From Spirochaetaceae bacterium (GTDB lineage: Bacteria; Spirochaetota; Spirochaetia; Treponematales; Breznakiellaceae): 21,065 nt of DNA. A program made the position numbers and the translations under genes. Shown here one piece after another: positions 1 through 8,100 of the stretch (the first letter of the stretch is position 1; each line of letters opens with the position of its first letter). Location: assembly GCA_031284645.1 (NCBI GenBank), contig JAITXS010000102.1, positions 1 through 21,065 of the forward strand, in the 5' to 3' direction. The notes under the pieces were generated by a model. That model was not told the origin of the DNA and ran no database searches. It worked only from the letters and a program-made list of their open reading frames with translations.

Positions 1-59
1 GGGTATTGGGTATTGGGTATTGGGTATTGGGTATTGGGTATTGGGTATTGGGTATTGGG
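1..59. repeat. GGGTATT heptamer tandem repeat
   Basis: Eight perfect copies of the heptamer GGGTATT run from the first base to 56, followed by a further GGG. The array is cut by the window edge, so its true length is unknown. Runs of GGG separated by TATT fit the four-tract rule for an intramolecular G-quadruplex on the plus strand. The plus frame through it is open (GIGYWVL-type translation), but only because the repeat lacks stops. Shorter versions of the same unit recur at 20536-20562 and next to the element at 12181-12325. Confidence 0.95.
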
Positions 60-79
60 GCACGGCGCTGTGCGCATAC

Positions 80-226
80 GGCGACAGGTATTCTACTGCA
101 CCATCAATGAGAGAGAAAATCAGCTGGACTGCTTCCGATATGAGATCGTTCACCTCTTTCCTCATGGTGATAGTGTATGATAAATGTCATGAATGTGTCA
201 AGCAACCTTTAGCACATCTCATTTGA
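80..226 (+). repeat. Dispersed element, copy 1 (follows the heptamer array)
   Basis: This segment resembles 12181-12312 on the opposite strand. Both begin with a GGYGACAGRTATYC-like block directly or shortly after GGGTATTGGG, share the 14-mer CTCTTTCCTCATGG (154-167 here, 12247-12260 there), and share a TATGAT...TGTCA...AAGCAA tail. In the open frame, copy 1 gives GDRY..A.S..EK..T and YDKCH...KQ; copy 2 gives GDRY..A.S..EK..T and YDFCH....KQ. The shared 14-mer is nevertheless read in different frames in the two copies. A decayed small gene or a non-coding repeat therefore fits better than a conserved protein. No start codon with a ribosome-binding site is visible. Confidence 0.6.
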
Positions 227-254
227 AACATATCTACATTAGGGTCTTCGGGCT

Positions 255-332
255 GGGGTATAGGGTATAGATTTTACCAGAAAGTCCCTGCCCCGAACCC
301 AACTCTCCTAAACCTTTGCTTCGGGTAGAGGG
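255..332 (+). repeat. Intergenic repeat, left copy (inverted partner near 20.6 kb)
   Basis: The segment aligns with the reverse complement of 20583-20658. The two share GGGTATAG, then TTACCAGAAAG, a CCTGCC block, and an exact 24-base core at 305-328 that contains CCTAAACCTTTGCTTCGGGT. A related motif, TTTTACCACAGAAAG, appears again just downstream at about 350-364. The start of the element (242-265) has four G-runs in 24 bases. It lies in a gene-free stretch. I see no open frame worth calling from 227 to 479. Confidence 0.75.
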
Positions 333-443
333 TCGAAATAGGGTTTTGGTTTTACCACAGAAAGGGTATACGCCTGAAAATCTCAATGTGCTGCGAAAAA
401 TAGCGTTTGAAAAGTTCCGGCACTAGCGGAAGCTGCCCTCCCG

Positions 444-452
444 TGTTATAAT
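444..452 (+). promoter_or_regulatory. Extended -10 promoter for the 480-1674 operon
   Basis: TGT followed by a perfect TATAAT (447-452) forms an extended -10 element 27 bases before the ATG at 480. The -35 position (about 424-429) is poor, as is common with extended -10 promoters. A small inverted repeat, TTCCG (415-419) / CGGAA (427-431), overlaps that -35 region and could bind a regulator. Confidence 0.55.
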
Positions 453-479
453 TTGATTATAGATACCGGAGGTTTTCAG

Positions 480-860
480 ATGAGTATTACAAGCTATCTT
501 TCTACTCTTCCGCTCAAAAACATAGTACCTTATAACGGTATACCGCCTAAGGGAGCGATTACATTTACCGGAATTCCCCGGCAAAATCCTGCCGATAAAA
601 AGAAAATTATCCTTGTGCAGGAGCTTTCCGGCGAAAAACCTGTTGTAACGGAATTTAAATTGGATGATATTCTTTACATGGAGGAGATTCCCCAAGCGGT
701 GACGGAAAGCGGCGAGGGAGTTCCTAAAATTAAGATTTGGGTTCGTAAAAGGGCAATTGGTCTTCTTCTTGAGCCTTTCGAGGTGGATAATCCTGTTCAT
801 TTTATCGGCATTACGCAAGAAGCGGAAAAGCGTCTTTTAAAAGCACAAGGAAATGGATAG
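480..860 (+). CDS. Conserved-looking small protein of unknown function, coupled to amrS
   Basis: The 126-residue product is soluble, with no signal peptide or membrane segment. An in-frame ATG lies upstream at 453, but it would fall at the probable transcription start. The ATG at 480 has a strong GGAGG at 468-472 with 7-base spacing, so I chose 480. I do not recognise the family. The sequence has several short beta-like stretches (KKIILVQEL, PKIKIWVRKRAIGLLLEPF) and a charged C-terminus (ITQEAEKRLLKAQ). Its last bases overlap the start of the radical SAM gene by 8 bases, which implies translational coupling and perhaps a shared task. The opposite strand is also open over this stretch, but it lacks the ribosome-binding site and promoter seen on this strand. 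Confidence 0.75.
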   Translation: MSITSYLSTLPLKNIVPYNGIPPKGAITFTGIPRQNPADKKKIILVQELSGEKPVVTEFKLDDILYMEEIPQAVTESGEGVPKIKIWVRKRAIGLLLEPFEVDNPVHFIGITQEAEKRLLKAQGNG

Positions 861-1674
861 TATCCTCTGCGATCTCTGCCCGCATCATTGCGTGATACAA
901 AACGGTAAAAGAGGAATATGCAAAGTTCGGGAAAACCGCGGGGGCAAGCTTTTTTTGCCATATTATTCTTATATCAGCTCATCGGCAATTGATCCTATTG
1001 AAAAAAAACCGCTTTATCATTTTAGACCGGGCTCTCTTATCCCGTCTTTTGGTTTTGTCGGCTGCAATCTCCGCTGTCCTTTTTGTCAGAACTGGGAAAT
1101 TTCGCAAAGAACCGAATGCGGCGCTCGCTATTATACTTGTGAACAAATTATAAATTATGTATCTCAAGGGGGATTCCCGCATATCGCGTATACGTATTCG
1201 GAGCCTTTAGTGCACTATGAATTTCTTCTTGAGTGTATGAGACTTGCGAAAAAAAATGATATTACAAATGTTCTGGTAACAAACGGCTGTATCAACAAAG
1301 ATTATGCCGACATGATTCTGCCGCTTACCGGCGCGGCAAATATTGATTTAAAATCCTTTAACGAAGATCATTATAAAAATATATTGGGCGGCGATCTGCC
1401 GGCTGTTCTTGCTTTTATCGAAAACGCTTTTTCACAGGGTGTTCATATTGAGATTACGACATTAGTCGTAACAGGGTTTAACGATACATTCGAAGATATT
1501 GACAGATGTCTTGATTTTATTGCCGGTATTTCAAAAGACATACCCTATCATTTATCAGCATATCATCCGGCATATCAGTATCATGCGCCGGCCACTGATA
1601 AAACGCTCTTGCTTGAAATAGCAAAACGCGCAAAAGAGAAACTGCGTTTTGTTTATCCGGGGAATATACCTTAG
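853..1674 (+). CDS. amrS: AmmeMemoRadiSam-type radical SAM enzyme
   Basis: This is a radical SAM protein of the PflA-like COG1180 group, closest in pattern to the AmmeMemoRadiSam enzyme. The N-terminus carries C-x2-C-x3-C-x9-C (Cys6, 9, 13, 23) typical of the group. The SAM-cluster motif CxxxCxxC is GCNLRCPFC with Cys71, Cys75 and Cys78. HIAYTYSEPLVHYEF and the later LVVTGFND / YHLSAYHPAYQY segments also match the family. At 273 residues it is short: from memory, relatives run to about 330 and end in a Cys-rich tail after a VGN motif, whereas this one stops at YPGNIP. The usual partners, Memo and AMMECR1, are not in the window. The substrate of this family is unsettled as far as I know. It overlaps the upstream gene by 8 bases. 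Confidence 0.85.
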   Translation: MDSILCDLCPHHCVIQNGKRGICKVRENRGGKLFLPYYSYISSSAIDPIEKKPLYHFRPGSLIPSFGFVGCNLRCPFCQNWEISQRTECGARYYTCEQIINYVSQGGFPHIAYTYSEPLVHYEFLLECMRLAKKNDITNVLVTNGCINKDYADMILPLTGAANIDLKSFNEDHYKNILGGDLPAVLAFIENAFSQGVHIEITTLVVTGFNDTFEDIDRCLDFIAGISKDIPYHLSAYHPAYQYHAPATDKTLLLEIAKRAKEKLRFVYPGNIP

Positions 1675-1698
1675 TATTTTCAAACCTTGTTACGGAGA

Positions 1699-1723
1699 TA
1701 TAATACGATGATAATATAAGGAG
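1699..1723 (+). promoter_or_regulatory. Candidate -10 (TATAAT) and ribosome-binding site for the PRPP synthetase gene
   Basis: A perfect TATAAT at 1699-1704 lies in the gap after amrS. A strong AAGGAG at 1718-1723 sits 7 bases before the ATG at 1731. No good -35 is found at 16-18 bases, so the promoter part is weak; the ribosome-binding site is clear. Confidence 0.4.
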
Positions 1724-1730
1724 TTCACGT

Positions 1731-2831
1731 ATGGAAAAAGATTTTGTTATTATGGCGACACGCTCTATGAGGAGTTATGCTTCGCGGGTATTAGAGCATA
1801 TATTAAAATATAAAAGTTTTGCCGATTACGGCGAAAGTATTAACGGTGTTTCAGCCCTGCATACCGACCGTTTTGCTGACGGTGAAATGGAAGTTGTTCT
1901 TAACAAGTCAATACGAGGTAAAGTTGCTGTGCTTTTTTCAGCTGCCTCGCGCAATGAAGCAGGCATTAATGTAGAAGAAGCAAAGATAGAACAGTATCAT
2001 ACGATTGATGTACTGGCCCGTTCTCAGGCAAAGAAAATTATTGTGTTTGAGCCCTATGTTTCCTGTTCGCGATCGGACAGAACAACGCGGCGCAGTTCTG
2101 TGGGGCTCTGGGTTCATTTTAAAACGCTTGCATCTTTAGGCGTTAATCATATTGTTACCTATCAATTACACTCCGATAAATCAAAATCAATACTTGATCC
2201 GACCTTATGCGTGCTTGATGATATAGATGCGTTTAACTTGCTGTCAAAATATATCTGTGACAAGTATATTAAAACCAAAGCAGTACTTGATGATGTTGTC
2301 CGCAAGGAATGGGCGTTTTGTTCTGTTGACTCCGGCGGTGAAAAAATTGCGCGTTTTTTTGCCAATTCTTTCGGTACTCAGCTTGTTGTCGCACATAAAC
2401 AGCGTGATTATTCGAAAGCTAATACGATTGAATCAATAAATATTCTTTCTGCTGTTCCCATTGAGGGCAAGAAGCTTTGGATTGTTGACGACATGATTGA
2501 TACCGCCGGATCTGCTGAAAGCCTTGTCTATGCGCTTGCACAGTACCATCCCGCAGAAATAAATCTTATGGCGGTTCATGCGCCTTTTTCCGCGCCCGCA
2601 GAACAGCGTCTTATGAAACTTCATGAGAAAGGTCTGCTCAATCACCTTATTGTGAGTGATACGGTTCATGGCCTGCCATCAATGCCGCTTGCCATGCCGA
2701 ACCTGGAGATCGTATCATCGGCTCAATTATCCGCCAATATTATATGGAACATCATAACGAATCATTCGATGACGGATATTCGCCAATCGTTTAATACGGC
2801 AGACTATCTGAGTAAGCCGGGGCTGTTTTAA
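1731..2831 (+). CDS. prs: Ribose-phosphate pyrophosphokinase (PRPP synthetase) homologue
   Basis: PRPP synthetase makes phosphoribosyl pyrophosphate from ribose 5-phosphate and ATP for nucleotide, His and Trp synthesis. The N-terminal half has the family block DRFADGEMEV (residues 46-55) and an Arg-rich flexible-loop region with SRSDRTTRRSS (113-123). A QLHSDKS segment with His147 corresponds to the family's DLHA site. The PRPP-binding loop VDDMIDTAGS is at 252-261. At 366 residues it is longer than the usual ~310-320, and the catalytic loop departs from the common YARQDRK form. It belongs to a divergent branch and could have changed kinetics or regulation. The ATG at 1731 is fixed by AAGGAG 7 bases upstream. 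Its PRPP pathway partner rpiB is elsewhere in this window but not in the same operon. Confidence 0.85.
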   Translation: MEKDFVIMATRSMRSYASRVLEHILKYKSFADYGESINGVSALHTDRFADGEMEVVLNKSIRGKVAVLFSAASRNEAGINVEEAKIEQYHTIDVLARSQAKKIIVFEPYVSCSRSDRTTRRSSVGLWVHFKTLASLGVNHIVTYQLHSDKSKSILDPTLCVLDDIDAFNLLSKYICDKYIKTKAVLDDVVRKEWAFCSVDSGGEKIARFFANSFGTQLVVAHKQRDYSKANTIESINILSAVPIEGKKLWIVDDMIDTAGSAESLVYALAQYHPAEINLMAVHAPFSAPAEQRLMKLHEKGLLNHLIVSDTVHGLPSMPLAMPNLEIVSSAQLSANIIWNIITNHSMTDIRQSFNTADYLSKPGLF

Positions 2832-2905
2832 ATGGCAGTGAATGCGGTTTTCTCCGGTATAAAACAATGCAGGTCTTACGGTAATGGTTATATTTATTTT
2901 TTTGT

Positions 2906-3946
2906 ATGATGGATATTGATCTTTTATTCCAGCGTGCGCGTATCATTCGTAATACCCGCGCTTTTTTTGATAAAGAAAACTATCTTGAACTTGACACGCC
3001 GCTTCTTTCTCCGGATTTAATCCCGGAAAGCTGTTTGGAAGTTTTTAAAACAGACTATATTTCACCGGCGAACAGTGCAAAAAATAATAACAAAGAATTA
3101 TATCTTGTACCTTCTCCGGAAATTTGGATGAAAAAAATAATCGCTGAAAAACGGATAAATATATATCAAATAGGTAAATGTTTCAGAAACTGCGAGTCAA
3201 TCGGAAGAACACACAACCCTGAATTTACCATGTTAGAATACTATACTATGAACGCTGATTATACTGATTCTTTACTTGTTACCGAAGCATTATTCCGTGC
3301 GCTTTTATCGGACAGCACTCTTGTACAGTTTCAAAGTGAAAAAGAACTGGAAGAACTTTCTCCGCCCTTTCTCCGTTTAAGCATGGATGAAGCCTTTACC
3401 CAATTTGCCGGATTCAGTCTAATCACTGCAATAGAAAACCATACGCTTAAAGAACACGCGGCTATGCTGGGGATTGAGGCGCGGCCTGAAACAAGTGATG
3501 CTGATCTATACAATTTAATATTTATCCATTGTGTGGAACCGAATCTGCCGAAAAATAAACCGCTTGCTTTGCTTGATTATCCCGCTATAGTACCCTGCCT
3601 TGCACAACTAAATGAGGGCTCAAAAAAATCAGCCCTGACGCGGCAGCGCTGGGAACTCTATATGCGCGGGCTTGAAATAGCGAACTGCTATTCGGAAGAA
3701 ACAAATGCAGAGTATATAAAAAACTATTTTATCGAGGAAGGCGCATTAAAAAACAAATGCGCGGAAATCAAACACAGGATTGACTATGATTACCCAAAAA
3801 TCTTTCTTTCCCGCAAAGAAGGCGGAGGGGAGATCATGTTCCCGCGTTGTTCCGGTGTTGCGCTCGGCATGGATAGACTGATTATGGCCTTGACAGGACG
3901 AAAAACAATAGACGCCGTCTTGCCATGCAATCAGTTTTCAATATAA
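2906..3946 (+). CDS. epmA: Elongation factor P lysine ligase (PoxA/GenX/YjeA)
   Basis: This is a free-standing class II lysyl-tRNA-synthetase catalytic core with no anticodon-binding domain. The class II motif 2 region is at about 87-115 (CFRNCESIGRTHNPEFTMLEYY) and motif 3 at 317-326 (GVALGMDRLI). The segment GLEIANCYSEETNAEY (255-270) is the EpmA version of the corresponding LysRS motif. The family ligates beta-lysine or lysine to a conserved Lys of EF-P, which relieves ribosome stalling at polyproline. At 346 residues it is slightly longer than the usual ~325. Two adjacent ATGs (2906, 2909) precede no recognisable ribosome-binding site, so the exact start is uncertain. EpmB and EF-P are not in the window; the radical SAM gene at 853 is of a different family. 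Confidence 0.88.
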   Translation: MMDIDLLFQRARIIRNTRAFFDKENYLELDTPLLSPDLIPESCLEVFKTDYISPANSAKNNNKELYLVPSPEIWMKKIIAEKRINIYQIGKCFRNCESIGRTHNPEFTMLEYYTMNADYTDSLLVTEALFRALLSDSTLVQFQSEKELEELSPPFLRLSMDEAFTQFAGFSLITAIENHTLKEHAAMLGIEARPETSDADLYNLIFIHCVEPNLPKNKPLALLDYPAIVPCLAQLNEGSKKSALTRQRWELYMRGLEIANCYSEETNAEYIKNYFIEEGALKNKCAEIKHRIDYDYPKIFLSRKEGGGEIMFPRCSGVALGMDRLIMALTGRKTIDAVLPCNQFSI

Positions 3947-3959
3947 TATTGTATCATTT

Positions 3960-5105
3960 ATGAAGCGATATTATTTTGATTGGGCCGCGACAGCAGTTCC
4001 TGAAACATTTGTATCAGGGGAAATCCCGTTTGGAAATCCCTCCTCAAAACACCGCGAAGGGGTAGCTGCACGAGAAGCTTTAGAAGATGCGAGGAAACGC
4101 TGCGCCGCTGTTCTGGGTATTAATCCCGAACAACTCTACTGGACATCCGGCGGCACCGAGTCCAATGCGATTGTATTATTTTCGTATTTAAAGCATTTGT
4201 CGCAGACAAGCGGCGTTTTGTTGGCAGGTATAAGCGAACATCCCTCAATAAGCGCAAATTGCGCTGTCTTGCAGGATTTCGGCGCGCCGGTGAGTTTTAT
4301 TGATCTTGAAAAAGAAGGCGCGGTCAGCGTAAATACTCTCTCGAAAGCGCTTGAAAAACAAAAAAACGCCGGCATGATTGCAATCATGACGATGAACAAT
4401 GAAACAGGCGCAATTGCAGACATAAAATCGCTGTCGACATTCATTCGCGCGCACACAAGCCGCCGTATTTTTTTTCACAGTGACATGGTTCAAGCGCTTG
4501 GCAAGATTCCGCTCAATTTATCGGATGGCCTCGTAGACTCAGCTTCTTTTTCGGCGCATAAAATCGGCGGGCCCCGAGGTATTGGTTTGTTGTATCTCAA
4601 ACAACCCCTTGATGTTTTAATATCGGGCGGCAGGCAGGAACGCGGAATCAGAAGCGGCACAGAAAATCTTGCCGGGGCTCTTGCTTTTACCGAATGTATA
4701 GAGAAATATGCATCGGAACAAAATCTCGAAGCTCATTACCGCGATGCGGCAATACGAATGCAGTTTTTAATCAATTCTTTACGCGATATAAAAGGCTTTA
4801 AAATCATTCCCGAATGCCGAAAGGAAAACGACCCGCGCTTTTCACCGTATATACTCTTATGTGCCTTTGACAATATCCCCGGAGAAGTTATGGCCCGTGT
4901 CCTTGACGATAAGGGGTTTGCGGTCTCAACAGGTTCGGCCTGCTCGGCCTCCTCAAAAAATCATCCTGTACTTGAGGCTATGGGCATAGACAGCAAAACA
5001 GCGTTTAACACAATCCGCATATCACAGGGGTGGAGCACAACGCAGGATGATATAAAGGCGCTTGTTAGCTGTATAAAAACCATTGTAACGCAGCAGTTCT
5101 CATAA
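3960..5105 (+). CDS. Cysteine desulfurase (NifS/IscS class V aminotransferase)
   Basis: This PLP enzyme releases sulfur from cysteine as an enzyme persulfide for Fe-S clusters or tRNA thiolation. Visible landmarks are YFDWAATA at the N-terminus, GNPSSKH (25-31), SGGTESNA (63-70) and His94 in SEHPSI. Further on are Asp175 and Gln178 in HSDMVQALGK, the PLP Lys201 in SAHKIGGPRG, the RSGTEN phosphate-binding block (231-236), and the catalytic loop with Cys328 in STGSACSA. The length of 381 is normal. It begins 13 bases after epmA in the same direction, with no clear ribosome-binding site. No IscU or SufE gene is adjacent, so IscS versus NifS versus SufS naming is not decided. The gene end converges on mfd across an 88-base gap in which I see no clear hairpin terminator. 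Confidence 0.9.
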   Translation: MKRYYFDWAATAVPETFVSGEIPFGNPSSKHREGVAAREALEDARKRCAAVLGINPEQLYWTSGGTESNAIVLFSYLKHLSQTSGVLLAGISEHPSISANCAVLQDFGAPVSFIDLEKEGAVSVNTLSKALEKQKNAGMIAIMTMNNETGAIADIKSLSTFIRAHTSRRIFFHSDMVQALGKIPLNLSDGLVDSASFSAHKIGGPRGIGLLYLKQPLDVLISGGRQERGIRSGTENLAGALAFTECIEKYASEQNLEAHYRDAAIRMQFLINSLRDIKGFKIIPECRKENDPRFSPYILLCAFDNIPGEVMARVLDDKGFAVSTGSACSASSKNHPVLEAMGIDSKTAFNTIRISQGWSTTQDDIKALVSCIKTIVTQQFS

Positions 5106-5193
5106 TAATCATCCGGTACTTTTAATAAAAATCAGCAGCTTCCCGTTTTGGGGTAAAAGCGTTTATTTCGTCCGGAGCAGCAGATAAAACGGC

Positions 5194-8100
5194 TCACTGT
5201 AGTGCTGCAAGCTTTTCCCGTATAAATTCACTTTTTTCTTTTAATCCTATAGCGCCTGTTTGCAGGATGATAACATTCGGAGCCGCAGGATCAAGTTTTA
5301 CTTTGCCGCCGCTCTCTTTTACCATACGGAGGAGCCGCTCAATTTTTATTTTCGCGACTTTTGTAAATTCAATACGAACGATTCCCTTGCGTTCTTTTAA
5401 CGATGATACAGAAAGTTCCCGGCATATAATTTTAATTTCAGCAAGTGATAAAAGAGAAGCTGCGGAAGGCGGCGGCGGACCAAAACGTTCATACATTTCC
5501 GAGTAAACGCTTTCGAGTTCTTCTTTTGCGCGGACCGATGCGATCTTCTTATACATTTCCATTTTTTCCTGAGCACCTGCAATATAGGAATCGGGGATAA
5601 ATCCTGAGTATTCCAGTTCAAGAAGTGTCTCCGTTTCGCTTTCATAATCTTCGTTTTGTAATTTTTGCACGGCACTATCAAGCAGGCGCAGGTACATATC
5701 AAAACCAACCGAATAAATATCACCGGATTGTTCCCTCCCGAGTAAATTTCCCGCGCCGCGGATCTCCATGTCTTTCATCGCGATCTTGAAACCGGATCCA
5801 AGCTCGGTAAAATCCGATACTGCCTGTAGGCGTTTCATCGCAAGTTCGGAGATAGCTTTATCATGCGGATAAAAAAGATACGCGCAGGCAGTTCTTTCAC
5901 TCCTCCCGACCCTTCCCCGTAATTGATACAACTGTGATATCCCGTACATATCGGCTCGATCAATAATAATTGTATTCACGTTCGGTATATCAATGCCGTT
6001 TTCAATAATCGTTGTTGATACAAGGACATGAAATCCTCCGTGAATAAAACGATGCATCACATCTTCAAGTTCATGGCTGTCCATTTGTCCGTGCGCGGTC
6101 TCAATCAACATTTCAGGGACAAGACGTTCAATCCTGAATCGGATTTCTTGCAAGCTTTCAATTTTATTATGCAAAAAGAATACCTGACCGCCTCTCGCAA
6201 CTTCAGCCCGTATTGCCTTCGCTATTTTTTCCTCGTTATACTCATCAATAAATGTTTCAATAGGATGTCTGTTCCGGGGCGGTGTTGTTAATAAACTCAT
6301 ATCCCGAATTTTCAATAAACTCATGTGCAGTGTCCGCGGAATAGGCGTTGCCGAAAGAGACAGACAATCAACATTGTATTTCATTTCTTTTAAACGTTCT
6401 TTATCTTTAACGCCAAAACGCTGCTCCTCGTCAATAACAAGCAAGCCTAAATCTTTAAACGCCATATCTTTTTGTATAATCCGGTGAGTGCCTATCAATA
6501 TATCAATCTCACCGGCTTTGACCTGTTCGATTGTTTTCCGCGTTGTTTTTCCGTCAACAAAACGGGAAAGCATCGCGATACGCACCGGAAAACGCGAAAA
6601 ACGCTCTTTGAAGTTTTCGCAATGTTGCTCAACAAGAATCGTGGTTGGGGCAAGAAACGCGACTTGTTTTCCTCCCATTATCGCCTTAAAACAAGCCCTC
6701 AACGCAACTTCCGTTTTCCCATAGCCGACATCACCACATACCAGTCTGTCCATCGGAACAGGTTTTTCCATATCTGCTTTGATCTCTTCAACACAACGCA
6801 GTTGATCAACGGTCTCGTCATAGGGGAAGCTTGCTTCAAACATGGTCTGCCATTCACCATCGCGGGCAAAGGCATAGCCCCGCGCTGCTTTTCGTTTTGA
6901 ATAGAGCACAATCAAACGGGCGGCAAGTTCTTCTACCGCCTTCTTAACACGCTCCTTGCGGCCATCCCAGCTTTTTGAACCGATTTTATCAAGACGCGGC
7001 GAGGAACCCTCGTTACCGATATAACGCTGAACAAGATTAACCTGCTCTATCGGAACAAAAATTGTTTCGTCATCGGCATATTCAAGCTTGATATAATCAC
7101 GCTCATTTCCCAGCGCGCGGATCCGCTCAATTCCTTTAAATAAGCCAATCCCGTAATTAATATGCACAATGAAATCGCCGGGATTGAGCTCAACAAAACT
7201 GTCAATGGCAGCGCTGCGCGTGGTCTTTAAAGAACGAGGAGGCCGCGCACGCCGCCCGAAAATCTCAGCTTCCTGCACAACAAGCAATTTTATTTCAGGT
7301 AAGCCAAAGCCCGCCGACAAGGGAGCATAGACAACATCCAGAGGAAGAGTGTGCGATCCGTTTTTGGCAAAAACCTTTCCGTTCTTTACCCCGGGGGCTC
7401 TGCCTCCGGTCTCCTTTTGGGGAAACGCCGGTGATATTCCTGCTTGAAGCCCGTCGTCTCCCGGTATATCTTTTAATATTTCTTTTATACGTTCAGTCTG
7501 GGTCTCCGATTCGCAGGCTACAATAATATGCCATGACTGGGAAAGTAAATTGACAAATTCATCTTTCATATAACTGATATTGCCGAAGAAAGTCCGCGGG
7601 GGGTCGCAGTTGATATGATGGGGAACAGGAAGCGGGGGCAGCGAAGCGGAATGAGCGTGAATATTCGTATCGGGGATATTTTCTTTTTTAAATAAGGTAT
7701 TCGCTCTCATTGAAAAAAACGAAACCGCGTTTTGTACACGTGAAAGCAGATCGTAAAAGTTTAATAGTATTCGCTCCGGTGCGGGGACTTCAAATTCCGG
7801 ATTATCGCGAAGGCTCATCCGGTATAAACTGCTATTCTCCCGTTCCAATGATTCTATCGCGTTTTCCAGGCGCTCTCTTTCAAGAAAAACAAAGACACTC
7901 TTGTCACGGGGAAAATAATCAATAAGAGAAGCTGCCGATTCAAACGCCAACGGAAAAAATAATTCCTCACCCGGGCAGTTTTTACGGCTCATCAGATTTT
8001 CCAGCACAAACTTTCCGTTATCGCGGAATTCCTGTGCGTGTAAAAGAGACTCACTTAACGCATCAATTCTATCATCGGTCCAGACGATCTCTTTTACCGG

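Noticed and set aside
20..226. 68-residue open frame starting inside the heptamer array
   Set aside because: The start lies in a tandem repeat with no ribosome-binding site, and its best internal match (12181-12312) is frame-disrupted. Treated as repeat, not a gene.
423..818. 131-residue minus-strand frame opposite the 480-860 gene
   Set aside because: The plus-strand frame has an extended -10, a strong ribosome-binding site and an overlap with amrS; the minus-strand frame has none of these.
853..1674. Radical SAM gene as EpmB (lysine 2,3-aminomutase partner of EpmA)
   Set aside because: The N-terminal Cys pattern and overall motifs match the COG1180 AmrS/PflA-like group, not the aminomutase family.
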